Positions 48,413-59,700 of a stretch of 64,000 nucleotides of DNA are shown one piece after another (position 1 is the stretch's first letter; each line of letters opens with the position of its first letter). This DNA is from Carex sylvatica (taxonomy: Eukaryota; Streptophyta; Magnoliopsida; Poales; Cyperaceae). The position numbers and the translations under genes are program-made. The DNA lies in assembly GCA_964058845.1 (NCBI GenBank), contig CAXKVR010000216.1, positions 33,735 through 97,734 on the forward strand, written 5' to 3'. The notes under the pieces were generated by a model. It had not been told where the DNA came from, did not search any database, and saw only the letters and a list, made by a program, of their open reading frames with translations.

Positions 48413-49404
48413 TAGGGGTTTGCTAACGGGTACGGGCCGGGCGGTCCGGGTATATCTGGGGTCGGGCACGGGTACGGGTATCACGGGTATACGGGTACCA
48501 CGGACCGGGTATCACGGGTATTTTTTTCAAAACCCGTGCCCTGCCCGTCTTATATCCGTGCCCGTGGTACCCTTGACGGGCAGGGCGGTCCGAGTAGGGT
48601 ACCCGGTCCGGTTTTTTTTTTCTTTTTTTTTCTCTCTGTTTTTTTTTACGGTGTTGTACGAATATCATTACGTGTTTATAATTCGACTTTTAAAATCAAA
48701 ATAGTTCAATATCAAATAGTGTATATAAATAAATAAAATTTGTAACTTATATATAAAAATTATTCATGCAAAAATTTGTATATTTATTCGGCTAAATACA
48801 AATGTATTTATTTATTTCTTTACACGAATCATTTTATTTTATTTTCAAATTCTCATTCTAATTATATAGTTTCATAATTATTTATATCTCGAAATTTTTA
48901 GTTTACATTTTAAATTAATAATATATTTTCTAAACGTTCATTTATTTTTAATAGGTTAAATAAAATATAAATAAAAAATATAATTAAATCAGAAACTTTA
49001 AAACAATAAATAAAAAAACAGAAATTAAAAAACAGAAATTAAAAAACAGAATTAAAAAAACAGAAATTAAAAAACAGAGTTTAAAAAACAGAATTAAAAA
49101 AACAGAATTTAAAAAACAGAAATTAAAAAAACAGAAATAAAAAAAAGGGAAGGGGGAATTTGAAAAAAAAACGGTACGGGCACGGACACAGGTACGGGTA
49201 TACGGGCACAGGTACACGGGTTCACGGGCATGGGCACTAGGGTATACGGGTACGGGTAATCCGGTCCGGATATGGTCGGGTTTTTTCCCGAAAGGGCGTA
49301 CCCTACCCGTTTTATGCCTGAACCCGTTTATCTGACCTATACCCGGACTCGGGCACGAGCGGGTAGGATACGGGCGGCCCGACCCGGGTTTTTGCAACCC
49401 TCTA
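48413..49404. mobile_element. 992-bp hAT-type non-autonomous element with exact 8-bp target duplication
   Basis: GGCTAGAC flanks at 48405-48412 and 49405-49412. The TIRs are TAGGGGTTTGC and TAGAGGGTTGC. Both subterminal 170-200 bp are packed with GGGTACGGGTA words and their complements (48424-48610 and 49171-49390). An 8-bp duplication and clustered subterminal repeats are hAT hallmarks. The long open frames on both strands at the ends come from these repeats and are not genes. No transposase inside. Confidence 0.88.
48995..49145. repeat. Short-period tandem repeat (AAACAGAAATTAAAA)n inside the hAT element
   Basis: About ten diverged copies of a 14-17 bp AAACAGAATTAAAA unit. The minus-strand Phe/Leu/Cys-rich open frame is the repeat translated. 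Confidence 0.85.
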
Positions 49405-49769
49405 GGCTAGACCTCACTTTTATCCCAAAAAAAAAATACATATCAGAAAAAAATCATTCAGCTAGCTGAGATGAACTCAGATACCTAAGGAGATATATAG
49501 AAAAATTTGTATAAATAGTTAAATACATATATTCTTTTTAGAAAATAGGGGTCAGATCAGTTGACTCTCATTCATGAATGATGGATCCGTCCCTGTGTAG
49601 TACATGTACATGAAATGACTTAAAATATTAACGATACAAAATTAATAGTTTTTGTATTAAAAAATAAAACTAAAGTTTGATGCAATTTGATTAATTATTT
49701 AACTTTTAAATATCAAATAAGGTATCTATAAATTTACTTTTAAAATTTGTAATTTTATGTATATTTAGA

Positions 49770-49843
49770 AAGATCATTGTTAAGATGGTCAGACTTTTGC
49801 GTCAACTTTAAAGGTGTGGTTCGATTCCACACCCCAGCAGTAC
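49770..49843 (+). repeat. Possible tRNA-related SINE fragment
   Basis: GTGGTTCGATTCCAC is a good Pol III B-box context; about 35 bp upstream TTAAGATGGTCAGAC could be an A-box relic. The 3' part is cut off by the next element. A true tRNA does not fold. Confidence 0.35.
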
Positions 49844-49852
49844 AGTGCAATA

Positions 49853-50030
49853 GGAAGGAGATCACCTGCCTCTCAGGGTGCAGGAATTTTTTGCCCCCTC
49901 AGTCACTGGAATGTAAAGCCGGTCACTGTTAAAGGGGACCGGTCACATTTAATTTTTGAACTGGAGGCCCACCGACAGTGACTCTGGGGGCAGAAATTTC
50001 CTGTCCCAGGGGAGCAAAGAATTCGGTTCC
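49853..50030. mobile_element. 178-bp GC-rich MITE, family C, with exact 9-bp target duplication
   Basis: AGTGCAATA flanks at 49844-49852 and 50031-50039. The TIRs are GGAAGGAGATCACCTGCC and, reverse-complemented at the right, GGAACCGAATTCTTTGC. The core words TGCCCCCTCAGTCACTG and CAGTGACTCTGGGGGCAGAA match the copy at 29512 in inverse orientation. Confidence 0.85.
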
Positions 50031-50039
50031 AGTGCAATA

Positions 50040-52425
50040 TTATATGGAATCAAATTTACTGTTTTTCTCTCAGAAAAGTAAGAACATGTTTTTCTTATCT
50101 CAACCATTCAAATGAGTTCAATAGTTCAAATTTGTTTGCTCTATTACGATCTAAATAGAAAGAGAAAATAAAAATCTGAACTGTTGAAAAAATTTGAACA
50201 TTTGTAATGAAAAAAAAATAACAGGTTTCAGCAGATTCGGGTCAATTAACAGTGCCGGAGGCAAGTTGAACAATTGTGGGGTCAATTAATCCCACTGGCT
50301 ATCCCAAGTCTAATTAATAACGTTATATTAATAGGTTTTGACGTTTAGTAATAAATTTTGCTAAAGGTTTCCTTAACAACCATCCATTGACCTAAGGTAA
50401 TATAAAGCTAATTAGACTCTGACATTTCAATATTTCATGCATTGTGTGGCATGCCACTCAAAATATAAATGCTCATGACAACCTGACATATACAAAACCG
50501 GACAAATCTTTACTTTATACATACTTTACAAAAAAAAAAAAAAATTAAAATAAGGAAGCATTAGTCACCATGTGAGGTGTAATTAGAAGTTAATGCCAAG
50601 AAAGAGAAAATTACATATACAGATTTTTTTTTTTTCAAATGAATTAAAAACCCACATAATAAACTGGTATATAAAGAGAATATTCAAATAATCAGTCGTT
50701 TCCTACATTTACTGTTCACTTTTCAATCCTTACAGAAATACTAGTCACATTTTTGTCCTCAAATATATATAATTGTTAGAGCAGAATCTTACCAGATCAA
50801 TCACTAGTAAATTTATAATGTTTCGTTGGCTGAGAACAGAGAACAGAGACCAGATACCAGAAAACAGTTCTCTATGTTGTCGTCTCCTATATATATCCAA
50901 CCTAGTTATCATCCGTGTCATGGGATGTGCAGCAGAATATGCATGTAGGTACCTTGGTCTCTTGCCCCATGCCAAACGTCTGATATATATTATGATTCCC
51001 TTTTCTTTCATGCAGAGAATATACTCAACTCTCTCCAAATCCAAACTCTACGCTCCAAAAGCATCACTTGTCTTCATCCTTTACTTTTCGTTCCTGCTAA
51101 TTACAACTCAAAAGGAATCCATTTCACGAGCATTTATACATCAGGATTCAGGATGGACTGAGTTCAACATTTCTTAATTTTTTTTTAGCAGACAATCCAA
51201 TTACTTCAAATTGATCTTTATTAATACAATTATACAACCAACTGTATTATCGAGCTTGACCTAAACCGTCTAATTTGAGAAGATACTGTTTCTCGATTAC
51301 AGTGCTTATCCTCAACAGTGCAAGTGTACAATTTTCACAGTGTGCACACATGTACCAACTGTCCGATTTAAGAAATTAAAAAAAAAAACATGGTGGCTGA
51401 TAAGAAAGCTCGAGTCACAACACAAGAACAATGGTCGGATTCATGCTGTAACCAGCTAGTCTACTGTCACTGATCGGATTGAAGCGTATTGGAATCACAA
51501 GTTCACAACACCAACCAACGTATGTTTGCAATCACGGACGGATCTTTATACAAGTCCGGGAGTGCTTAATCATTTCATTCATTTCTTCTTCTTCTTCATC
51601 GAATTTTTTATTTTCAAACAAGTTCAGATAGGCTAGAAATAAAATCCAATCGGAATCAACAACACAGAGATTTCCCACAAGATCACCCATTCTAGTACTA
51701 CTACTGTTCAATTCGTGAAGATTTCATTTTCATAAAGAAGTTTTTTGACCGTTAGTTCATCAAACCTACCACAAATTCTCCTTCTTTTTTCTGATTTGAA
51801 ACAGGGCTGTGTAGAAACTACATAGGTGGAGTTATTGCTTAATCATTTCTATGATTTTGAATTTAATTAAATTTTATTGTCTTAATTGTTTTTATATAAT
51901 TCAGTTTTTCTAACAAAATACTAACTTAATAGCATTTACTTTATAATTGTGAAAAATTAAATTCAAATTTCAACTGTCACACATTATATATTTTACTTTT
52001 CAATCTCTCAATCTAAATATTTTTGTTCCGTTCTTGTTTGCAACTTTGCGTAAAACTTATTTGTACAAAACACATGCACTTTATCTAATATGAACTTTGA
52101 TACAAGAACCAATAACAATTAACACAATCATATTATACAAAACTAGTGGAGGGATAATTAATTGCGAAGCGAAATAAAAGTTATGTATTTATTCTCATGG
52201 CAGTTTCGATTCCAGGATCTTATTATTTTGGTAAATTGCTTCTATACTCGTAAGAAATTTGATATGCAGAGCTATCTTTTATTCTTTTAACTGGCAAAGC
52301 GGGCCAACAAACACCACAGCAAGGCACCCAACTAGTAATTATTAATTTTTTGAAGAATAATATTATAGTTATTGATTGACAAAACTAGAAAATCAATTGC
52401 TTTGAACTTTTTTATTAGGAGGTTG
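50040..52425. other. Intergenic DNA, no supported gene
   Basis: The longest plus-strand frame (50773-51177, 134 codons) has no recognisable family, no good start context and an overlapping minus frame, so it is not called. The stretch 50820-51130 is less AT-rich than its surroundings and could hold a non-coding transcript, but nothing proves it. Confidence 0.4.
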
Positions 52426-52438
52426 AACTTAATTATAT

Positions 52439-52588
52439 ATTTTTTTAAGTAAAGGTTGAAAATCAAGCCACTCAACTATTTAATATTTTTGTTATTACAA
52501 CAAATAATTTTATCCATCCGGATTTTGAACCAATGACCTCTTACATAAAGACAATATGTCTTAGTCACTAGATCAAAGGCTGGTTCTT
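52439..52588 (-). mobile_element. tRNA-derived SINE with an exact 13-bp target duplication
   Basis: AACTTAATTATAT occurs at 52426-52438 and 52589-52601. On the minus strand the element starts AAGAACCAGCC, has an A-box-like TGATCTAGTGACTAAG and a B-box-like GGTCATTGGTTCAAAATCC about 35 bp later, and ends with AAAAAAAT next to the duplication. A 150-bp length, Pol III boxes, an A-tail and a long duplication fit a SINE mobilised by LINE machinery. Confidence 0.8.
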
Positions 52589-52601
52589 AACTTAATTATA
52601 T

Positions 52602-55450
52602 TATAGCATTGTCATTGACTCGGATTCAATCAATGTAATAAGAAGAGCTCTTGATCAATGATAAAAAAAAAAATTGGATCTAGATTGTATATTTCGTCGG
52701 TGTAGTTTTTTTTACCTGTATATCCACTAATATAGATTCGGACCAACGGTCGAAATTTGACAATTTTAAACACACCCTCTCTAGTCTGTGGGGTATTGTT
52801 AGAGCTCTAGAGTCTAGAGGCACATGACACCGTTTTTTTATTTAATAATTCAGTGTAGAATTATATTTTTACAAATTTTGATATGCAGGGTTTGAAAGAT
52901 GGGAGAGTATTTATTTTAAGTAAAAATTAAAGGTTAAATCATACAAAAAAAATTATTCAGATTTGAAATTCTCCTAACTCTCTGATAAAAAAAAAAAATA
53001 CAAAAATAGCTCGATGTAAAAGTTTGTGTCTCTGACCCCTTAGTCCACACACGAATAGATCTAAGACACTCATAAGTTTATTAAGTCTTCCGGTGAATTA
53101 AACTTTATAATTTATTGAATTGAATTTAAACTACAAATTCAAATTATTAAAAATGATGTACTTCACAGGATGTGATTACATACAAATTAATAAATTTTGA
53201 ATTAATTTAATTATAGTCAATTGAAGTGATTGAAATAACAAGGCTTATAAGTTAATTCTAATGTATTATTTTTTACCGTTTGACTTTATGCTGAATTAAT
53301 TTACAAATTTACAAATTTTGCATATAAAATTCTGTACTCATGAGATTAATTAATTTTAACAATTTAAATTTGTCATTTAAAAACAGTTCAATATATTGAA
53401 ATGGGTCCTTTCAAGCAATTGTAATCTCACTAAGAAATTTAGTGAGTTTAATAACACCTCAGTAAAAAATTCAAGGGGCTAACAAAAACACCTCTCATGT
53501 TGAAAGACAATTTAAATTCGAATTTAATTAGCGTTGTTTTTGTTCATATAAAAAAAAAAATAGTTTCCAAAACTACGACTGATATATGGAACAGATTTTG
53601 TTCAAAAGACTTCGGGCAGAATCTTATTTGAAATTGTATCATATTCGTTTGATTGTGTTGAGATTCAGGACGAACAGATTAAAACCACACAAATCAAAAT
53701 TACTCATAAATTAAACCGTCCCTCCGAATCTAAACACAAATCAATCAGTTTAATTAAGCTCGACTTCCAATAGAAGTACAAGAAATTCAACTATATATTT
53801 GGCTAGCGCGTACGTAGCGTAGGTATCTCTTAATTGAGATTGTAAAAACATTAAAATTTAAAACACAATATGCACAATTAAGAGTATAATTTCTAACATC
53901 TCAAAATAAAAGATAACTAATCTTTAGTCTAGTAACAAAAATAATACTCTCTATGTAAAATATTATAAATTTAAAATTCAGAAAAAATAATTATTTAAAA
54001 ATATTGAATAATTAAATGGATTGAACTACAATCTTTATTCAATAAAACTTCTCATAACAAGATAAAAACAGACAGAAATATTCTTCATGGGCTGATGTTA
54101 AGCATCAACAGCATATCCCAACAATGTTAAACATATTAAGCAGACAACTCTTTGAATAATTAAACACGCACCAAGGCATCGAAACCTGGCAAAATTTTCT
54201 TATCCTGGAATATTTTTTATGAATAATTTAGTACAAATGTTCGCTAAATAAAACAGATGTCTTTGTTGGAGAGGAATGGCAAATTGGTCCATTAAATATT
54301 AACTAAAGACTAGTGGTGGGTTAATAAAAATAAGATAATTATAAAAATATATTTATATTAAATGAAGACTGATTATTTTTATATAGAGAAATTAGAATTT
54401 TAAAACATTTTTTTTGAAGGACTGTACCAAAAGCACTGTCAATTCATTGATATAAAAAAAGAGTTATTTACAAGGATTACATCTAATTTTATTTATTTAC
54501 ACACAAAATTTTAAAACTTTTAAATGGGTACATCAGTAATAATCTGTTTTATCTCGATTCAGACGACCCCAAATTATGTTTGATACATGGACAAGGGTGT
54601 TATGCAGTTTTATAAGATGGAAAAGGGCATTTAAAATTAAATATTTTTTTCACGGTACTCCGTCTAAAACAGAACACACACAAAATAAAAAATAAAAAAC
54701 TAAAATCACTTCCAAAACTAAGAACTGAACTATAACAAAAAAGAGGAAAATATAAGCCAAAAATGGGGATGTCTCATAAAAGGGCACCGATCTATTTATT
54801 GAACTACATCATCATGCCAAACTAAATGGGATATCCAAGCTTCCCGCCTTCCCGGTGAAGAAAGCTTTCCAGCTACCGACAAAATTACATGAACACTTTC
54901 CCCATTTTATAAAATACAAACCGGTACAAAGAATAGAAACCCCTAAAACCAAGAAGACGGCTTATTCCCCTAGCTATATATTAAAATACTACAATTTTAT
55001 AGAAATTCCTTTTTTATTTAACTTTGATATTTCTTTACAAATTTTTACAAATATCATTTCCTTATTGGCATTGTTTTAAGATTTGATTTCATTCATGCAT
55101 GCATGTATAAAATCATTCTCTGCATACCACATGCGCAGTATAAAGTCAAATTTATAAATTTAAATGGTGATTTAAAATGAACTATTGTTGGATCTCAAAT
55201 AGTTTGAGAATATATCTAAAGAATTTACCATATTAGTTCTTTGGAACATCACTGAGAACAATATCTTAAAATTTCATTTTTTTTTTTAAAGTCACTAATA
55301 ATGAGCAATGAATTTCATAAAATAAAATTCATAATTGAATTCTACATTAGAATCATGAATTTTGTTATAAAAAAATCCTGAAAACTGAAAGAGATGAATT
55401 TATAGAAAATTTTGAAGTTATCTAGATAATTCTGGGTGCACATAATGGAG
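52602..55450. other. AT-rich intergenic DNA, nothing recognised
   Basis: Only short A/T-rich frames; no motif, no clear repeat. Confidence 0.45.
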
Positions 55451-55451
55451 A

Positions 55452-55838
55452 GTTTGTAACATCAATGTCATTTCAATATATATAACACAAACTCCAAAAC
55501 TTATCGAATCGACTTCAAACAGTGAATCCAAACCGTTCAAACCAATCTACTTCATTAGTTGTGTGTTTACATGTAAAATTTATAACTTTTTAAATTTATT
55601 TGATATCAAGTCAAACGGTCAAATGTGTGAGTTTTAAAGTTAATTTTAATACATTCATTTTTTAACATTTATACCTCTTGATTTGGTACTAAAATAATTC
55701 AAAAATATATAAAATTTGCATATAAATGCATCACTCATAAAGTAAATTAGTTTAAACGGTTTGAATTAGTAGTTTAAAGTATATTCAATTAATTTTGAAG
55801 TTAATATCATGTAATACTGATGTCACACTAGCCAGACT
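55452..55838. mobile_element. Inverted-repeat MITE, family B
   Basis: Same family as 30575: GTAACATCAATGTCATTTCA at the left, ATACTGATGTCACACTAGCC at the right, with ATCGAATCGACTTCAAACAG and AATCCAAACCGTTCAAACCA inside. The outer TIR probably begins GGAG; the flanks contain ATAAT on both sides, too short to prove a duplication. Confidence 0.75.
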
Positions 55839-56320
55839 CCATAATAAAGTGCTGCTAATATAAATTCTAATAAACTCCTAGGTATCTACTATGTATTCGC
55901 ATAAATAGTGCTGAATGCAGTATTATGCATCCAAATATATCTACTGAATGACATTTTAAGTATAACGGTATACTGCATATGCAGCCGTATTTAAATAAAC
56001 ATTGCTCATGACTCATGAGAGTTACAACAAAACAATTCGAAAGAAATTTACGACTGCATCTGCATGCAGTCGCATTTGAACCATATAATGTTGAAAGAAA
56101 TTTATTATAGAAATTTGAAAACTAAAATTCTGAAACATACGAGATAAATAGAATTCGTATCCTCTGCATTAACTCAAAAAAAATATTTTGTGTTAATTCA
56201 TATTGACTTTCCGATCAGCTTTAAGATTTGTGCGAATTAAATTCACACTAATATTAATGATTTCCTATGTTTTAGACCGGTGCCGAATAAACTTCGTTTA
56301 CAATCGAACGGTCGATATCT

Positions 56321-56358
56321 ATTAACTCAAAAGATGCTAGAGCATCTTTTGAGTTAAT
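56321..56358. repeat. Perfect 18-bp-arm palindrome upstream of the HD-ZIP III gene
   Basis: ATTAACTCAAAAGATGCT, two spacer bases (AG), then its exact reverse complement. It lies 421 bp before the ATG. Confidence 0.85.
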
Positions 56359-56778
56359 GCAGACGATGAGGACTCGATAAATATGCAAGCAAGCTGAACG
56401 AAAGGAAAAGAGAAGGGATTTAAGAAATAATTATTAAGAAATTCAGTGGTTAAACTTAAAGTAGTTTGATTTAACTTTTTATAATTTATTTTTTGTAAAT
56501 TTTCCCATTTCTTTACCATGTGCAATAAAAACCCTCAAAAGGATAGATTTCCTCGAAACAAGGCAATAAAAAGACCCAAAAGACTAAATTACATAATTGC
56601 CCTTGTCACCCCAACTCTCTCTCTCTCTTCCCAGCTATTAATAAAACCAATCGCTACTCTCAAATCCCCCCTTTCAATCCCTAGAGCAAGACGAAAACAC
56701 AAAACAGTGATATGAACTCCGTCGAAGAGACAGAAAACACCGCTCCAAATTTCTAATCTTTTGGGAGTCATTCAGGAA
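56359..56778 (+). promoter_or_regulatory. Promoter/5' leader of the HD-ZIP III gene
   Basis: It contains an AACTCTCTCTCTCTC pyrimidine run (56613-56628), common in plant 5' leaders, and CCAATCGC nearby. No clean TATA box. In-frame codons upstream of 56779 exist, but the conserved N terminus starts at the ATG there. Confidence 0.45.
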
Positions 56779-59700
56779 ATGGCGACGAAAGAGAAATCGT
56801 CGTACCAGCAACAACTGGAGGCCGGGAAGTATGTCCGGTACACTCCAGAGCAGGTGGAAGCACTGGAGAGGGTTTACACCGAGTGTCCTAAGCCGAGCTC
56901 TCTTAGGAGGCAGCAGCTTATACGAGAGTGCCCTATACTATCTAATATCGAACCAAAACAGATCAAAGTTTGGTTCCAGAACCGGAGGTGAGATTGAAGA
57001 TAGATTTTTTTTAAAGTTTTTTTTTTTCCTTCTATTTTTTTGGCTTATTTCGTACGTATTGCGTAAAAGATTTTTTTTTTTGGCGTATTGTCTCTGGAGC
57101 TAAGTTTTATGAGGTTTTGCATGCTTCCTGTGTTCTGTTGTACATTTTTTTTTGTTATTTTGACTCTTATTTTGGGCACTTTGCGTCTGTCTTGTGGTTT
57201 CGGAGAAATATTGTTTACTAATTTTGAGAATTTTTTTTGGTACTATACATAAAAAATCGACACATATTTGTTAGCTTATTTTAAATACTGAAGTTGGGAG
57301 CTTTCTTAACACTTCATAGCCCGAAAATTAAATAAATTTCTCTAATTCAAATGGTGAATTTTCCATTGTTATTTTTTGTCCCACTTTTATTTTTCTAAGA
57401 CATCTACAGCTCAGTGATGGTTCCAGGCTTTGAACTCAAAAATGGAAGAAAAGTTCAATCGTGTGTTATTTCAATGACCTCTTCTCTAAAAAAGAGCAGT
57501 CTGATGTAGTTTTCTTCTCAGTAATCAGTTGCCCCTAACCTTTTCAGCTTGTTTACTTTATTTTTTTTTAATTGGATATTCTCCGTACTTGCCAAATCTC
57601 TATAATAGAAAATTGGCAGGGAAAGAAGCCTCCATTCTCTTTCGAACATCTTTAGTTCCATCACCATTATTAGTGCTTGTACTACTATTTAAAGCTACAA
57701 CCACTAAGTGATTAAAATAACACCAGCATGTTTTCCCAGAGCTTCTTTTGTTAGTTTCCGGTTTCCAGCAATATATTAATAATGCTGCTTCGTATTCATG
57801 ATTCTATAGGTATTTGCAGAGTTACTGTACAAAGTATTACCAGTTTTCTCTCTGGGTAATACCCAATTTGTACTAATGTTACCTCTATGAAGTATGAGCA
57901 AGCCTGTAATATTCCATTGCATGATATAAGTTCCCATGGACAATTTCCATACATACCAATTTGTGGGCACCACCACCACAATACATCCCTCACCTCTTGT
58001 TGTTTATCATACTAAAATTATTTTATTTTGACAAGTAACCCCCCCTTTGGTCTTTTGACAATGACCCCCCTACAAATTCTATTAATCCTTTTCCCACAAG
58101 TATTAGATCTAATAAAATTGTGCTTTTTTCATTTATTTACTAACTGAACACCCCTTCTCTGTCTATTCCAGGTGCCGTGAAAAACAGAGGAAGGAGGCTT
58201 CGCGTCTCCAGACAGTGAACCGCAAACTGACTGCCATGAACAAGTTGCTCATGGAGGAGAATGATCGGCTACAGAAGCAAGTTTCTCGTCTCGTGTACGA
58301 GAATGGTTGCATGCGCAACCGGATTCACACTGTAATGCTCATTCTAATTTTTTAACTCTACTGTTTTACATTAATGTTGAGGTTATTCCTTTTCGGATTA
58401 CATTGACACCATCTTCCATATTTGCAAGTGGCATCTGGATTATAACAACAAATAAGGCCTATGTTTTTGTATTAGTTAATCAGAGACAATTAATTTCCTC
58501 AAAAAATAAAATAATACTAATGCTTTATTTTATTTTATTTTATTTTTCTGCTTTCAGACTTCTGTGGCTACGACAGACACAAGTTGTGAGTCGGTGGTGA
58601 CAAGCAGTCAGCACCAACGAAACCTGCCAAGTCAGCTTCCTCAGAGGGATGCTAACAACCCAGCTGGGTATGTTGCTTTTTCATTTTTTTTTCCTTTGAT
58701 TTGTTGTCAATAATATTATGTAAAATGACGACTTCATTTCATGTAGTCTACTCGCAATTGCTGAGGAGACCCTGGCTGAGTTCCTGTCCAAGGCGACTGG
58801 AACTGCTGTCGAATGGGTTCAAATGGTGGGGATGAAGGTATGTAAATTTGCTTTTTCCTTAGAAATCTTTTCTTTTTAGTCTCTTGACTCTTTTCAATTT
58901 AAGTTCAGTTAAGTAACTCAGTTTCCATTTTCTTGGTGTAGCCTGGTCCGGATTCCATAGGAATCATCGCCGTTTCCCACAATTGTAGTGGTGTTGCGGC
59001 CCGAGCTTGCGGCCTTGTGGGCCTTGAACCCACTAAGGTTTGCAACTTACCTCCTTTTACTTTTTGTTGGACATATTTTATTGTTCTGATTATTTTAATT
59101 GTATAAAATTTATCTTATTTTTTGTGCTATACCAAAGTATAAAACAATCAAATATCTCTTAGTACTTTCTTGTTTGTTTGGCATGGCAATATCGATTTAA
59201 ATAATGTTTCTGGTGTAGGTTGCTGAAATTCTGAAAGATCGTATGTCATGGTACCGCGACTGTCGGTCGGTTGATGTGCTTAGCATAATCCCGACTGGCA
59301 ATGGTGGTACAATTGAGCTGATGTATATGCAGGTTTATATTTTCTAGATCCTGATTGGTTTTTCTTTTCAAATATGAACTTCAAACAGTATTTATTAATG
59401 CATAATGTTGCTATATTTCAGACATATGCTCCTACCACTCTAGCATCAGCACGTGACTTTTGGACTCTTCGGTACACAACTGGCCTGGAGGATGGGAGTC
59501 TAGTGGTAAATTGCAGCCTTTGACTCTACAATATTGAAATCAATTTTATATTCTGGTTATTTGATTTTACTAAAAGTTTGGTTGCTTACTCAGATTTGTG
59601 AGAGGTCGCTGACACCTTCCACCGGTGGGCCCACTGGTCCACCGGCCCAGAATTTCCTGAGAGCTGAAATGCTTCCGAGTGGGTACTTGATTCGCCCTTG

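Noticed and set aside
48420..49397. Open frames of 81-137 codons on both strands rich in Gly, Arg, Pro, Tyr
   Set aside because: They arise from the GGGTACGGGTA subterminal repeats and the AAACAGAAATT tandem repeat of the hAT element.
49770..49850. Possible tRNA gene because of GTTCGATTCC
   Set aside because: No acceptor stem, anticodon arm or D arm can be drawn; at best a SINE fragment.
58021..58080. C-rich blocks (CCCCCC) in intron 1 of the HD-ZIP III gene as a regulatory element
   Set aside because: Two short C runs only; no recognised site and no symmetry.
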